From: Onthomonas sp964456525
Lineage (GTDB): Bacteria > Bacillota > Clostridia > Oscillospirales > Oscillospiraceae
Assembly (NCBI GenBank): GCA_964456525.1
Contig: CAYWAP010000004.1
Coordinates: 11,632 to 75,631 of the forward strand
DNA: 64,000 nt
Direction: 5' to 3'
The notes beneath the pieces were generated by a model, which saw nothing but the letters and a program-made list of their open reading frames with translations, had not been told where the DNA came from and did not search any database. Made by a program: the position numbers and the translations under genes. This document shows, piece after piece, positions 15,649-24,208 of this stretch; position 1 is the first letter of the stretch, and every line of letters starts with the position of its first letter.

Positions 15649-18123
15649 ATGGATAAGATAAAAGACTGGAATGCATTTGACGAACTGGAAGATCTGGATA
15701 CGCTGATGGAAAACGGCGCTGTGGCAGAGGACACCTCCTTCTCTCTGGACGATATCATGCGCGAATATGGCGCGGATGTACCGGCAGAGGCCCCTGAGGC
15801 AGAATCCCAGCCCCAGGCAGCGGCCCCGGACGCCCCTGGGCCGGAGGAACCCGAGACGCCCCAGGAGGACGCCGCCGAACCGGATCCTATGCCGGCGTTT
15901 TTCGACCCGGCTGCTGAAGGCAGCTTGCCGGACGGGGCGGACGAGATGGACGCCCTTGCGCCGGAACCGGCTCCGGAACCCGCTTCAGAACCCGTACCCG
16001 AGGAGAGCGCCCCTTCGGAAGAGGACGCGCCCCCCACCCCCATCGACCTTTCCAACACCGCCGACTTCATCCGCCAGCAGGTCAACGAGGTCATGGGGCC
16101 GGAGGAAGAGGAGGATGAGCCGGCCAATGCCCTGAAGAGCTTTTTCATCGACGCCCGAAGGCGGTCCAGTGCGAAACGGCGGCAAAGAGAACGGGAGCGG
16201 CGGGAGCGCGCCGCGGAAGCGGCCCTCAATGCAGCCATGGCCGCGGAAGAAGAAGACAACGTTGTGGAAATGCCCGTCTCCCGGCTGAAGCCCCTGCGGG
16301 ACAAGGTAAACCGTCTCCAGGACAAGGCCAACGATTTTGCCGACAACATGTGGTCCGAGGCCGGTGCGCCCTCAGAAGAGGAGCAAATCACCGAGCAGTA
16401 CATCCCCGGAACCGACGAAGAACACGTCCCGGCCCGCGCCAAAAAGGAGCGCAAGCCCCGCATCCCCCTCAAAACCTTCCCGGACACCCCTTCCGAAGAA
16501 TTGGCGGCCCGTTACCGCCAGGGTTTGCGGTTTATGAGCCGGCGTCTGGGTTATCTGGTGGTGCTCACGCTGATTTTGCTCTATGTGAATCTGGCGCCGG
16601 ACTGCGGATTTCCGCTGCCCTTTGGCCTGGCAGATCACACGCGGTATCTGGCCGCCGGCATGACATGGGGTCTCGGCCTCGCCGCTCTGATCGGCCTGGA
16701 CGTGATCTGGCTGGGGCTGACCGCCCCCTTCCGGGGCCGCCCCGGAATGCACACGCTGACCGCAGCGGCTCTGATCGCCACCCTGCTGGACGGCACCTAT
16801 TATACCTTTGTGGGCCGCGACGGCCCCCTGCCCTTTGCCGCCATGGCAGCCTTCAGCCTGCTCTGCTCCGTCTGGGGAGCCTATGACCGGAAACGGGCGC
16901 TGTATATTTCCTGCCGCAGCATTGCCACTTCCGCCGAACCCTACCGGGTCACACTGGACGACAACAAATGGGACGGCGCCAGCGCCTTTAATAAGGAAGT
17001 TGGAACGGAAGAGGGCTTTGGCCGCCAGATCCAGTCCCTGGACGGGGCCGAACGTCTCTACCGCATTTTCGTCCCGATCCTGCTGATCGCCGCCGTACTG
17101 TGCGCCGTGGTGGCCTCTTTTGGGCAGGGCAAGCCCGAACTGTTCCTGTGGTGCCTGTCCTCCATCTTGGTTGCGGGGGCGCCAGCCAGCGGCCTGCTGG
17201 CCTTTGGACTGCCCTATCTCCGGCTGACCCGCCGGCTGGACCGCTCCGGCGCCGTCATCGCCGGTTGGGACGGGGTGGAAGCCATGTCGGGCAAGGCCAA
17301 TATTCTGATTAAGGACGAGGACCTGTTTCCCCCGGGGAGCATCACCCTCAATTCCACCAAGAGTTTTTATGACACCTCCATTGAAAAATTGACAGGCTGC
17401 GCCGCCTCCATGCTTCGGGCGGCGGGAAGCGGCCTGTACCACCTGTTTGACGACGAGATTCGCCGCCAGGGCGGCTTCTACCGCCGGGTGGACGAGCTGG
17501 AATGTTACGAGGCCGGCGGCATGACGGCCAAGATTCGCGGCCAGTCGGTCATGATCGGCACCTCCGGTTTTATGACCGTCATGCGCGTCCCGTTGGATCA
17601 GGGGCTGAAGTTGAAGCGTGCTGTGCTGTGCGTCATTGACAACCGCCTGGAGGGCCTGTTCACATTGAATTATGAGCTGTCCCATTACGCGCGCTCCTCC
17701 ATCAACGCCCTGATCCGGGCCGGTGTCCATCCCGTCCTGGTCACCCGGGACTTCAATATCACGCCGGAGATGCTCCGTGTGCAGTTCGCACTGCCCGATG
17801 ATCAGATGGAATATCCCCCCATTCAGCGCCGTCGGGAGCTGTCCGAGCCGGATCAGGAGCACAACCCGGTGATTGGCGCGCTGCTGCCCCGCGAAGGGAT
17901 GGGCGCCTACTCGGACGCCATCATCGGCGGCAGACGTCTGCGCAATGTGGTTCGATTGAACGCCGCCTTGGCCATTCTCTCCTCCATCATCGGCATTGCT
18001 CTGACCTTTTATCTGGTCTCCATCCTGGCCTTTACCTCTTTGACGCCGCTGAACATGATGGCCTTCCTGCTGATCTGGCTGATTCCCACTCTGGCCATTT
18101 CCGGCGCGGTGGATCGTTTTTAG
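15649..18123 (+). CDS. Degenerate heavy-metal P-type ATPase-like membrane protein (probably no ATPase activity)
   Basis: 824 residues. The first 290 are cytosolic, acidic and proline-rich with a charged coiled stretch (RRSSAKRRQRERERRERA). Eight membrane segments follow in the P1B-ATPase arrangement (2 plus 2 plus 2 plus 2). ILVAGAPASGLLAFG stands where CPC-type motifs sit, NILIKDEDLFPPG where DKTGTLT sits, and MIGTSGFMTVM and VLVTRDFNIT match later P/N-domain blocks. The phosphorylated aspartate, TGES actuator loop and GDGxNDxP are all missing. It may be a scaffold or sensor. ATG 15649 follows GGCAGG; co-transcribed with rlmB. Confidence 0.72.
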   Translation: MDKIKDWNAFDELEDLDTLMENGAVAEDTSFSLDDIMREYGADVPAEAPEAESQPQAAAPDAPGPEEPETPQEDAAEPDPMPAFFDPAAEGSLPDGADEMDALAPEPAPEPASEPVPEESAPSEEDAPPTPIDLSNTADFIRQQVNEVMGPEEEEDEPANALKSFFIDARRRSSAKRRQRERERRERAAEAALNAAMAAEEEDNVVEMPVSRLKPLRDKVNRLQDKANDFADNMWSEAGAPSEEEQITEQYIPGTDEEHVPARAKKERKPRIPLKTFPDTPSEELAARYRQGLRFMSRRLGYLVVLTLILLYVNLAPDCGFPLPFGLADHTRYLAAGMTWGLGLAALIGLDVIWLGLTAPFRGRPGMHTLTAAALIATLLDGTYYTFVGRDGPLPFAAMAAFSLLCSVWGAYDRKRALYISCRSIATSAEPYRVTLDDNKWDGASAFNKEVGTEEGFGRQIQSLDGAERLYRIFVPILLIAAVLCAVVASFGQGKPELFLWCLSSILVAGAPASGLLAFGLPYLRLTRRLDRSGAVIAGWDGVEAMSGKANILIKDEDLFPPGSITLNSTKSFYDTSIEKLTGCAASMLRAAGSGLYHLFDDEIRRQGGFYRRVDELECYEAGGMTAKIRGQSVMIGTSGFMTVMRVPLDQGLKLKRAVLCVIDNRLEGLFTLNYELSHYARSSINALIRAGVHPVLVTRDFNITPEMLRVQFALPDDQMEYPPIQRRRELSEPDQEHNPVIGALLPREGMGAYSDAIIGGRRLRNVVRLNAALAILSSIIGIALTFYLVSILAFTSLTPLNMMAFLLIWLIPTLAISGAVDRF

Positions 18124-18231
18124 GGGCAGGAGAATGCAATTTTAAGTCAAAAATCAGTCATTTTACGGAAGGGCCCAGTTTCCTTCCGTCACGCCCGAGC
18201 GGACGTTGTTCCCCAACAGGCAGCCTTTCCT

Positions 18232-18267
18232 ATCGCCTCCGGTGATTCCGGAGGCGATTTTCCGTTT
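18232..18267 (+). terminator. Terminator after the degenerate P-type ATPase gene
   Basis: Perfect 11-bp stem ATCGCCTCCGG/CCGGAGGCGAT around TGATT, followed by TTTCCGTTT. Confidence 0.85.
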
Positions 18268-18467
18268 GCCCTCTCCAAACCGGCCACGGCGGAGTGCCCC
18301 TCCCCTTGACGTGCGCCAGCGCTTGTCACACCCCGCCCGTTTTTGCATCATATTGTAAAATCCGGAGTTCTTCTCAGTTTTTTTGTAAAAATCCTGTCAA
18401 TTTTGGCCCCTCCTATGTTTCCATTCTGTAAAGAGCCGGTCATTCAAATATTATTTACAGAAACCTC

Positions 18468-18496
18468 TTGTCAAATCACCTCTTTTTTGTTATAAT
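18468..18496 (+). promoter_or_regulatory. Near-consensus extended -10 promoter of a short transcription unit
   Basis: TTGTCA (18468-18473), 17 bp, TATAAT (18491-18496), plus TGT before the -10. This is one of the best promoters in the window, yet only a 29-codon frame and a terminator follow. Confidence 0.85.
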
Positions 18497-18525
18497 TGAT
18501 CAATCAAATACAGAAAGGCGGAAAC

Positions 18526-18615
18526 ATGATGATTTTTTATATCGACATTCCTGCAGGCGATCTGGACGACATGATCTATGGCAATTCTCAAGACCGCCCT
18601 GTGAGCAATCGGTAA
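18526..18615 (+). CDS. Small ORF, 29 aa, in its own transcription unit
   Basis: Reads MMIFYIDIPAGDLDDMIYG, then ten more residues, then TAA. AAGGCGG is placed 6 nt before the ATG. It is preceded by a near-consensus promoter and followed, about 70 nt later, by a terminator. No homology recognised; not hydrophobic, so not a typical type-I toxin. Alternatives are a leader peptide or a non-coding RNA with a fortuitous frame. Confidence 0.5.
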   Translation: MMIFYIDIPAGDLDDMIYGNSQDRPVSNR

Positions 18616-18685
18616 CGATTCACCCGGATATTCCCAATTCACCGGTATCCTCAATTGGATCACTCGCGCATTACGCGTAAATAAA

Positions 18686-18719
18686 CAGCCGAAGCAATGC
18701 GCTCCGGCTGCTATTTTTT
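18686..18719 (+). terminator. Terminator of the short transcription unit
   Basis: CAGCCG pairs with CGGCTG (18686-18710) with a partly paired interior, followed by CTATTTTTT. It separates the small ORF from the thioesterase gene. Confidence 0.7.
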
Positions 18720-18818
18720 CACCTGGTTTTTTCCTGTCCGGATCTCCCCGGCGCTGGCTGCGGGAGGACAAAATGCAGCAGACATCTATCAATTTTGCAG
18801 AAAGTGAGAGAACGCATT

Positions 18819-19184
18819 ATGCAACTTGCAACAAGGCATCTCATCCGTCCGGAACATATGAACCACCACAACTGTCTCTATGCCGGCATCTTGTCCGAGT
18901 GGATGACCGAAGCCTCCTTTGTGGGGGCAGCCTGTGCCCTTGGCAGCACACAGGGAATGGTGCTTGCCGCCACCAAGGAGATTCGGATCACCCAATCCAT
19001 GTATCCCGGAACGCTGTTGGACCTGAATTTTGAGGTGCTGCATCTGGGCGCCACCAGCATCCACATTGCCATCACCGGACAGGATTTTTTGACAAAAACG
19101 CCCTACTGCTCCGCGACCTTTGTCTACGTCACCGTGGATGAAAAGGGCAACAAGCGCCCCCATCATCTGGGAAAAAACGGGTGA
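18819..19184 (+). CDS. Hotdog-fold acyl-CoA thioesterase (YciA/BACH type)
   Basis: 121 residues, one hotdog domain. The signature MNHHNCLYAGILSEWMTEAS corresponds to the MNxxGxLFGG active-site helix of YciA-like enzymes, here with C in place of the usual small residue. These hydrolyse acyl-CoA to free acid and CoA. ATG 18819 is chosen (MQLATRHLIRPEHMN); the ribosome site is weak. The last 30 residues are shorter than in most homologues, so activity is inferred only. Confidence 0.78.
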   Translation: MQLATRHLIRPEHMNHHNCLYAGILSEWMTEASFVGAACALGSTQGMVLAATKEIRITQSMYPGTLLDLNFEVLHLGATSIHIAITGQDFLTKTPYCSATFVYVTVDEKGNKRPHHLGKNG

Positions 19185-19300
19185 ATACCGGGCAGGGGCT
19201 TCTCCGGGCCCGGGGCCAAACAGCTTTGCCGGACGGTCACGTGAAAAACCCCTTGCCCGGCTCATGTTTCCACTGCTGTCAAATTTTTTTAAATTTCCTC

Positions 19301-19329
19301 TTGACAAAGCCCCGCTGATGGCGTATGAT
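19301..19329 (+). promoter_or_regulatory. Consensus promoter of the DUF3793-flavodoxin unit
   Basis: TTGACA (19301-19306), 17 bp, TATGAT (19324-19329). Confidence 0.85.
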
Positions 19330-19338
19330 GTGCGTGTG

Positions 19339-19354
19339 GTTAGGTAATACTAAC
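19339..19354. promoter_or_regulatory. Operator-like inverted repeat 1
   Basis: GTTAGGTAATACTAAC: arms GTTAG/CTAAC with a 6-bp centre, lying over the expected transcription start. The same arms and spacing recur 64 bp downstream. The half-sites resemble those of DtxR/IdeR-type metal regulators, which fits an iron-responsive flavodoxin unit, but the regulator is not identified. Confidence 0.6.
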
Positions 19355-19402
19355 TGCAAGCACAAACCAGCTCTGCGATTGCAGTTTATTTTTTCAGGTC
19401 GA

Positions 19403-19418
19403 GTTAGCTTTTGCTAAC
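19403..19418. promoter_or_regulatory. Operator-like inverted repeat 2
   Basis: GTTAGCTTTTGCTAAC: same GTTAG/CTAAC arms, with additional C/G pairing, just before the AGGAGG ribosome site. Between the two repeats CTGCAA/TTGCAG (19354-19384) followed by TTTATTTTTT forms a weak terminator-like hairpin. Confidence 0.55.
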
Positions 19419-19436
19419 TTCTAGGAGGTCATAGCC

Positions 19437-19994
19437 TTGCTCTCTCCCGGTTTGGAACAGATTCTGGCCCAGCACTGCGCCCCCGCCCTTTTAGGGGCAA
19501 AGTCGGCCAATTTGGTCTCCCTCTCCCTGGAACAGTTTGGAGATCTGGAAGATCAAATTGCCCTGTGCAACCAGTCGTTCCCGGGGATCGCCTTCCGGAT
19601 CCTGTGCAGTTGCAACCGCCGGGTGCTGTGTCTGGTCTACCGGCCCCAGATGTTGGAAAACCGCCTGGCAGAGCCGGATGTTCACGGGCTTCTGGTTCAA
19701 TTCGGTTATCCGCCGGAGGCGGATTTGGATGCGATGCTGGACGTTCTGAGCCAACGCCTGACCTGTGACACCTTTCCCCACGAGATCGGCCTGTTCCTGG
19801 ACTATCCCACAGGGGATGTCCTCGGCTTCATCCAAAACCATGGGAACGGGGGAAAATTGTGCAAATACTGGAAGGTCTACGACAATGTAGAGGCGGCAAA
19901 AGAGCGCTTTGCCTGCTATGACACCTGCCGCAGCTGTCTGCAACGCCTGTTGGCGCTGGGACAATCGATTTCAACGCTGTTTCTGACAGCTTGA
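19437..19994 (+). CDS. DUF3793 family protein
   Basis: 185 residues from TTG 19437, which has AGGAGG 8 nt upstream. The family block HEIGLFLDYPTGDVLGFIQN and a C-terminal KYWKVYDNVEAAKERFACYDTC are visible, with paired cysteines in CSCNRR and CYDTCRSC. DUF3793 genes in gut Clostridia commonly neighbour flavodoxin and ferrous-iron uptake genes. Function is unknown; a role in iron limitation or haem/flavin metabolism is suggested by context and by the repeated operator. Confidence 0.85.
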   Translation: MLSPGLEQILAQHCAPALLGAKSANLVSLSLEQFGDLEDQIALCNQSFPGIAFRILCSCNRRVLCLVYRPQMLENRLAEPDVHGLLVQFGYPPEADLDAMLDVLSQRLTCDTFPHEIGLFLDYPTGDVLGFIQNHGNGGKLCKYWKVYDNVEAAKERFACYDTCRSCLQRLLALGQSISTLFLTA

Positions 19995-20231
19995 AATATA
20001 TCGAGCCACTGATTCAATCAATCTTCGGTGTTTGGCGGATTTCTTTATGCCTATGCTGTACCACCTGTTTGAAATGTGTCAGATTTCTACATCCTCTTCT
20101 CATCCGCCCACCGGCGGGATGGGATCAGTGGCTCCCTGTTTCAGGTTTGCCCCACGGGATGTAACAATCTGAAATCAAATCTTTTGGATGCCGCGATCGA
20201 ATCGCCGCATTCATCCATTGGAGGTAATTGT

Positions 20232-20666
20232 ATGAACAACAACGTTGCCGTTATTTACTGGTCTGGCACGGGCAACACTGAGACGATGGCCCAGGCAGTT
20301 GCCGAAGGCGCAAAAAACGCCGGGGCAACGGTTGCCCTTCTGAATGTCAGTGAGACCTCAGCCGATGCCGCCGCCGCTTACGACGCCTTGGCATTGGGTT
20401 GCCCCGCGATGGGCGCCGAAGTGCTGGAGGAGTTCGACTTTGAGCCATTTTTTGCCGAATTAGAGGGAAAACTTTCCGGCAAAACGGTGGGTCTATTTGG
20501 CTCCTACGGCTGGGGCGACGGCCAGTGGATGCGGGATTGGGTCGAGCGCGCGGAGGCCGCTGGCGCTGTGATTGCCACCGGCGAAGGCGTGATGGCCAAC
20601 AACGAACCCGATGACGACGCCCTGGAGGCCTGCCGCAGCATGGGGGCTGCGGTTGTCAACGGCTAA
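20232..20666 (+). CDS. Flavodoxin (short-chain)
   Basis: 144 residues. The FMN phosphate loop SGTGNTE is at residues 11-17 and the flavin loops GCPAMGAE and GSYGWGDGQW follow. It carries electrons at low potential in place of ferredoxin, typically when iron is short. ATG 20232 follows GGAGG. The 237 bp after DUF3793 hold no other gene; a shared transcript from the 19.3 kb promoter is likely but not certain. Confidence 0.95.
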   Translation: MNNNVAVIYWSGTGNTETMAQAVAEGAKNAGATVALLNVSETSADAAAAYDALALGCPAMGAEVLEEFDFEPFFAELEGKLSGKTVGLFGSYGWGDGQWMRDWVERAEAAGAVIATGEGVMANNEPDDDALEACRSMGAAVVNG

Positions 20667-20711
20667 AACTACTTCTTTGCAAACACCTTTTGTTTCTTCC
20701 TTATTCTAAAC

Positions 20712-20760
20712 CTGGAAACCGCTTCTGCTTCGGCAGGGGCGGTTTTCCAGTTTCCCTTTG
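20712..20760 (+). terminator. Terminator after flavodoxin
   Basis: CTGGAAACCGCTTCTGC and GCAGGGGCGGTTTTCCAG pair around a TTCG tetraloop, followed by TTTCCCTTT. The rest of the stretch up to 20958 shows no supportable feature. Confidence 0.85.
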
Positions 20761-20958
20761 AGGAACAATTGGGGCTTTTTCTTTCAAACGATCCGGCCTT
20801 CCCCATAATTTCCTGTATGACACAGCAGCGCCACTATGCTTCTGGGGAAGCCCGCCTCATCTAGGGAAATTCCAACTTTTTCACAGCAATTGATACGATC
20901 ACATTCTCATTTTACTCCTGTTTTCCTGTTATGATAAAAGCAATTCTGCCGCCGCCCC

Positions 20959-20986
20959 TTTACAAATTCCAAAATTATGCTATAAT
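20959..20986 (+). promoter_or_regulatory. Promoter of the HAD phosphatase gene
   Basis: TTTACA (20959-20964), 16 bp, TATAAT (20981-20986) with TGC extension. The leader to ATG 21136 is about 140 nt. Confidence 0.7.
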
Positions 20987-21135
20987 ACCCTCAAATTACT
21001 CGCGTTTCCCCTCGGATTGTTGCCGTTTTTCACAGTCCATCTCTGTGATAGCCCGTTATATTTTTCAAATTTTTATTCGCACTTTTCAGGTTCCTTTCTG
21101 TCCCCGGCCTTCTCTGCGTTCCATCGGAGGTTTTT

Positions 21136-21969
21136 ATGGGTCAAAAATCCATTTTTCTTGACATCGACGGCACACTGACCGAACCGGGCAAAAGCGTTCC
21201 GCCCGACTCCGCTCTGGAGGCCATCGCCAGGGCGCGCGCTGCCGGCAACAAGGTCTTTCTCTGCACAGGCCGCAATTTGGCCATGCTGCGCCCTCTGCTG
21301 GCCTATGGATTTGACGGAGCGGTTGCCAGCGCAGGCGGTTATATCCTCTGCGGTGACGAGGTCATTTACAACCACCCCATGCCGCCGGAGGACGTCGCCC
21401 AGGCGATGGAGGTGTTGCGGAAGAGCGGCGTATACCGCACTGTGGAGTGTCTGGACGGCACCTTTACCGACACCGGTCTGGACGAATTCCTTTCCCATGT
21501 GGAAGGGGCGGCCATCAACAGTGAGATGCTGCGCTGGCGGGAGGCCATGGCAAAAAAACTGAATATGGTTCCCATGGAAGAATATGCTGGACAACCTGTT
21601 TATAAAATTGGCATCATGTGCAATACTCAGGCACAGCTGAACCCCGCTCGCGCTCTGTTGGAGGATCGCTATCACTTCTGCATCCAAAGCGAACCGGGGG
21701 AACACTGCACCAATGGGGAGCTGATCGGCCGCAGTTTTGACAAGGGACGGGGCATTTTACGTGTATGCGAACATCTGCATCTCCCGCTCTCGGACACCTA
21801 CGGCTTTGGCGACAGCATGAACGACCTGGAAATGTTTCGCACAGTCGGCACCAGCGTTTGCATGGCCAACGGCAATCCCAGGTTAAAAAAAGAGGCCCAT
21901 CACATCTGCCCCGCCGTGACGGATGACGGCCTGTATCAGGCATTTGAGCGCCTGCAATTGTTTCATTGA
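21136..21969 (+). CDS. HAD-IIB (Cof-type) phosphatase
   Basis: 277 residues. Motif I DIDGTLTE is at residues 9-16, motif II in FLCTGRN, motif III lysine in FDKGRGI and motif IV FGDSMNDLEMF. The type IIB cap lies between. Such enzymes dephosphorylate sugar phosphates, FMN or PLP in the cytosol; the substrate cannot be told. Single-gene unit with CGGAGG before the ATG. Confidence 0.9.
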   Translation: MGQKSIFLDIDGTLTEPGKSVPPDSALEAIARARAAGNKVFLCTGRNLAMLRPLLAYGFDGAVASAGGYILCGDEVIYNHPMPPEDVAQAMEVLRKSGVYRTVECLDGTFTDTGLDEFLSHVEGAAINSEMLRWREAMAKKLNMVPMEEYAGQPVYKIGIMCNTQAQLNPARALLEDRYHFCIQSEPGEHCTNGELIGRSFDKGRGILRVCEHLHLPLSDTYGFGDSMNDLEMFRTVGTSVCMANGNPRLKKEAHHICPAVTDDGLYQAFERLQLFH

Positions 21970-22105
21970 CCACGGGAAATCATCTCCCCCAAAACCGGCA
22001 GTGGTTTCGCCGGTTCACAAAGCCAGCTCATACCCCACCCCGCCGTTTACATAAAATAAACCGTCGATCTGGACAACTTCTTTTCCATATCCTACAAACA
22101 GAATC

Positions 22106-22134
22106 TTGCCGTCTTCGGCAAAGAATAGTATAAT
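22106..22134 (+). promoter_or_regulatory. Promoter of the VanW-family gene
   Basis: TTGCCG (22106-22111), 17 bp, TATAAT (22129-22134). It overlaps the upstream part of the long open frame, which therefore cannot be translated from that transcript. Confidence 0.75.
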
Positions 22135-22216
22135 ACTCGTGCCAAACCACCTGTGCCAGCTGTCTGATTTTGCCGCGGCGGCTGGTGCTGCCCATGACCC
22201 GATTGGAGTGGATCTC

Positions 22217-24181
22217 TTGATTAAAAAACATACTGAAAAACTGAAACGCAAGCTGCACCCGAAGCAGTCCCAAAGGACAGGCAATGAGAACAGCGACGCC
22301 TTTGACACGGTTCGGCTGGACACCACGGCAGATGATTCCCCAAAGGGCGCCGCAGCCGGTGGCAAAGCTACGGCCCTTTCCCCTGCAAAGCCCGGAAAAG
22401 GGCGCTCGGCCATGGCCAACTTCGTCCGCTCGAAACGCAAGCCGCTTTTGCTGGGCGCCGGTGTTGTGGCCACGCTCATGGTGGTCTATGTCATGTTATG
22501 CGCCGTTGTCAACCCGGAGGTGGCCCTTTTGAAGACCACCGTCAACGGCGTAGACGTCAGCGGTCTGGAGCAGACGGCCTTGGCGGCGCTGCTTTCGGAG
22601 AATTTTGAAGAGGACTACGGGGACAGAAGTCTGACCATCTCGGCCAACGGGGACACCTATACCGTCTCCCTGGGGTCCTCTCTGGAGCTGGATACCGAGG
22701 CAATCGCCGAGCGTGTCCTCTCCCGCAGCAACAGCGCTTTCCTCAAGCGCGGATGGTATCTGATCTGCAACGCCATTATGGGGAACCAGCTTCAGGCTCT
22801 CCCCGAGATCACAGATGAGAGCGCACTGGGTGACGCCATCGAAGAAAGCGGCCTGATGGAGATCAACACCACCGTCCAAACCACCTATGAAGTGACCGAA
22901 GACGCCCTGATCTTTACCATGGGCACCAGCGGCGAGAGCGTTGACAAAGACGGGTTGATTTCCTCCATCAAAGCCGCTGTGGCCGAGAACAACTATGAGG
23001 ATACGCTGGAATGCCCCATGCAGGATGAGGAAGTGGACGCCGTGGACATAGACGCCATTTATGACGATGTCTACCAGGAACCCACCAACGCCACTCTGGA
23101 CCCGGACAACGACTATGAAATCGTCTCATCCGTTCAAGGCGTCGACTTTGACAAGGACGAGGCCGAGGAGGCCATCGCCGCAGCTGCTGAGGGCGAGACC
23201 GTCTCCATCTCCCTCACCTACACGGACCCCACCGTTTCCACCAGCGACCTGGAAGAGCATCTCTTTGAGGATGTCCTGGGCACCTACACCACCGATGTCA
23301 GCGGCACCAGCAACCGCATCAAAAATGTGCAGCAAGCGGCGGCCAACATGAACGGCACCATTATCATCTCCGGCGGCACCTTCTCTTTCAACGATACTGT
23401 GGGTGAGCGCACCGCTGCCAACGGCTTTTATACCGCAACCGCCTATGTGAACGGGGAAAGCGTTCAGGAGTATGGCGGCGGCGTCTGCCAGGTTTCCTCC
23501 ACTGCATACATCGCCGTGGTCCGAGCCAATTTGGAGATTACCGAACGCTATAACCACACCTACGTCTCCAGCTATGTGCCGCTGGGCATGGACGCCACCG
23601 TCTCCTGGGGCGGGCCTGATTTCAAGTTCACAAACAACCGGGATTATCCCATCAAAATCGTCACCAGCTACAGCTCCTCCAACCGGCTGACCATTACCAT
23701 CCTGGGAACCAATGTGGACGGCACCACCTGCGAACTGGTCAACGAGATGTTGAGCTGGACGGACTATGACACCGTCTATAAAGAAGATTCCTCCATGTAT
23801 GTGGGGGAAACGACGACAGCCGTGGAGGGCGAACCGGGCGCCACAGCCCAGACCTACCGCGTGGTTTACGATGCGGACGGCAACGAGATCTCCCGGGAGA
23901 AGGAAGCCTACAGCTCTTATACCCTGCGGAATGAAGTGATCTACGTGGGCACCAAAGAAAAATCGACCACAAAATCCTCCAGCAGCAAAAAGAGCAGCTC
24001 CAGCAGTTCAAGCAGCTCGAGCAGTTCCGGCAGCACCAACACCTCGGACGACGACTCGAATTCCTCCGATGACACAGCAGATGGGACAGACACCGGTGGC
24101 GATGACACGGACACCTCAGACGGCGACTCGGAGGGTGACAGCGGCTCCGGGGACGAAGGGAACGACTCAGACGCCGAATAA
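22217..24181 (+). CDS. VanW-family protein with YoaR-like (PG_binding_4) domains and acidic Ser-rich tail
   Basis: 654 residues from TTG 22217 (GGAGTGG upstream). An 80-residue cytosolic part is followed by one membrane anchor (LLLGAGVVATLMVVYVMLC). Two repeats of a peptidoglycan-binding-4 type domain follow (VNGVDVSGL; VQGVDFDKDEAEEAI). The VanW domain comes next, with the hallmark GGGVCQVSSTAY and NHTYVSSYVPLGMDATV. The tail from about residue 575 is poly-Ser then Asp/Ser/Thr/Gly-rich, as in wall-spanning linkers. Probably an anchored cell-envelope protein; VanW's biochemical role is not established. Confidence 0.85.
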   Translation: MIKKHTEKLKRKLHPKQSQRTGNENSDAFDTVRLDTTADDSPKGAAAGGKATALSPAKPGKGRSAMANFVRSKRKPLLLGAGVVATLMVVYVMLCAVVNPEVALLKTTVNGVDVSGLEQTALAALLSENFEEDYGDRSLTISANGDTYTVSLGSSLELDTEAIAERVLSRSNSAFLKRGWYLICNAIMGNQLQALPEITDESALGDAIEESGLMEINTTVQTTYEVTEDALIFTMGTSGESVDKDGLISSIKAAVAENNYEDTLECPMQDEEVDAVDIDAIYDDVYQEPTNATLDPDNDYEIVSSVQGVDFDKDEAEEAIAAAAEGETVSISLTYTDPTVSTSDLEEHLFEDVLGTYTTDVSGTSNRIKNVQQAAANMNGTIIISGGTFSFNDTVGERTAANGFYTATAYVNGESVQEYGGGVCQVSSTAYIAVVRANLEITERYNHTYVSSYVPLGMDATVSWGGPDFKFTNNRDYPIKIVTSYSSSNRLTITILGTNVDGTTCELVNEMLSWTDYDTVYKEDSSMYVGETTTAVEGEPGATAQTYRVVYDADGNEISREKEAYSSYTLRNEVIYVGTKEKSTTKSSSSKKSSSSSSSSSSSSGSTNTSDDDSNSSDDTADGTDTGGDDTDTSDGDSEGDSGSGDEGNDSDAE

Positions 24182-24208
24182 CTTGCCATAAACGAAAGGG
24201 AAGAGACC

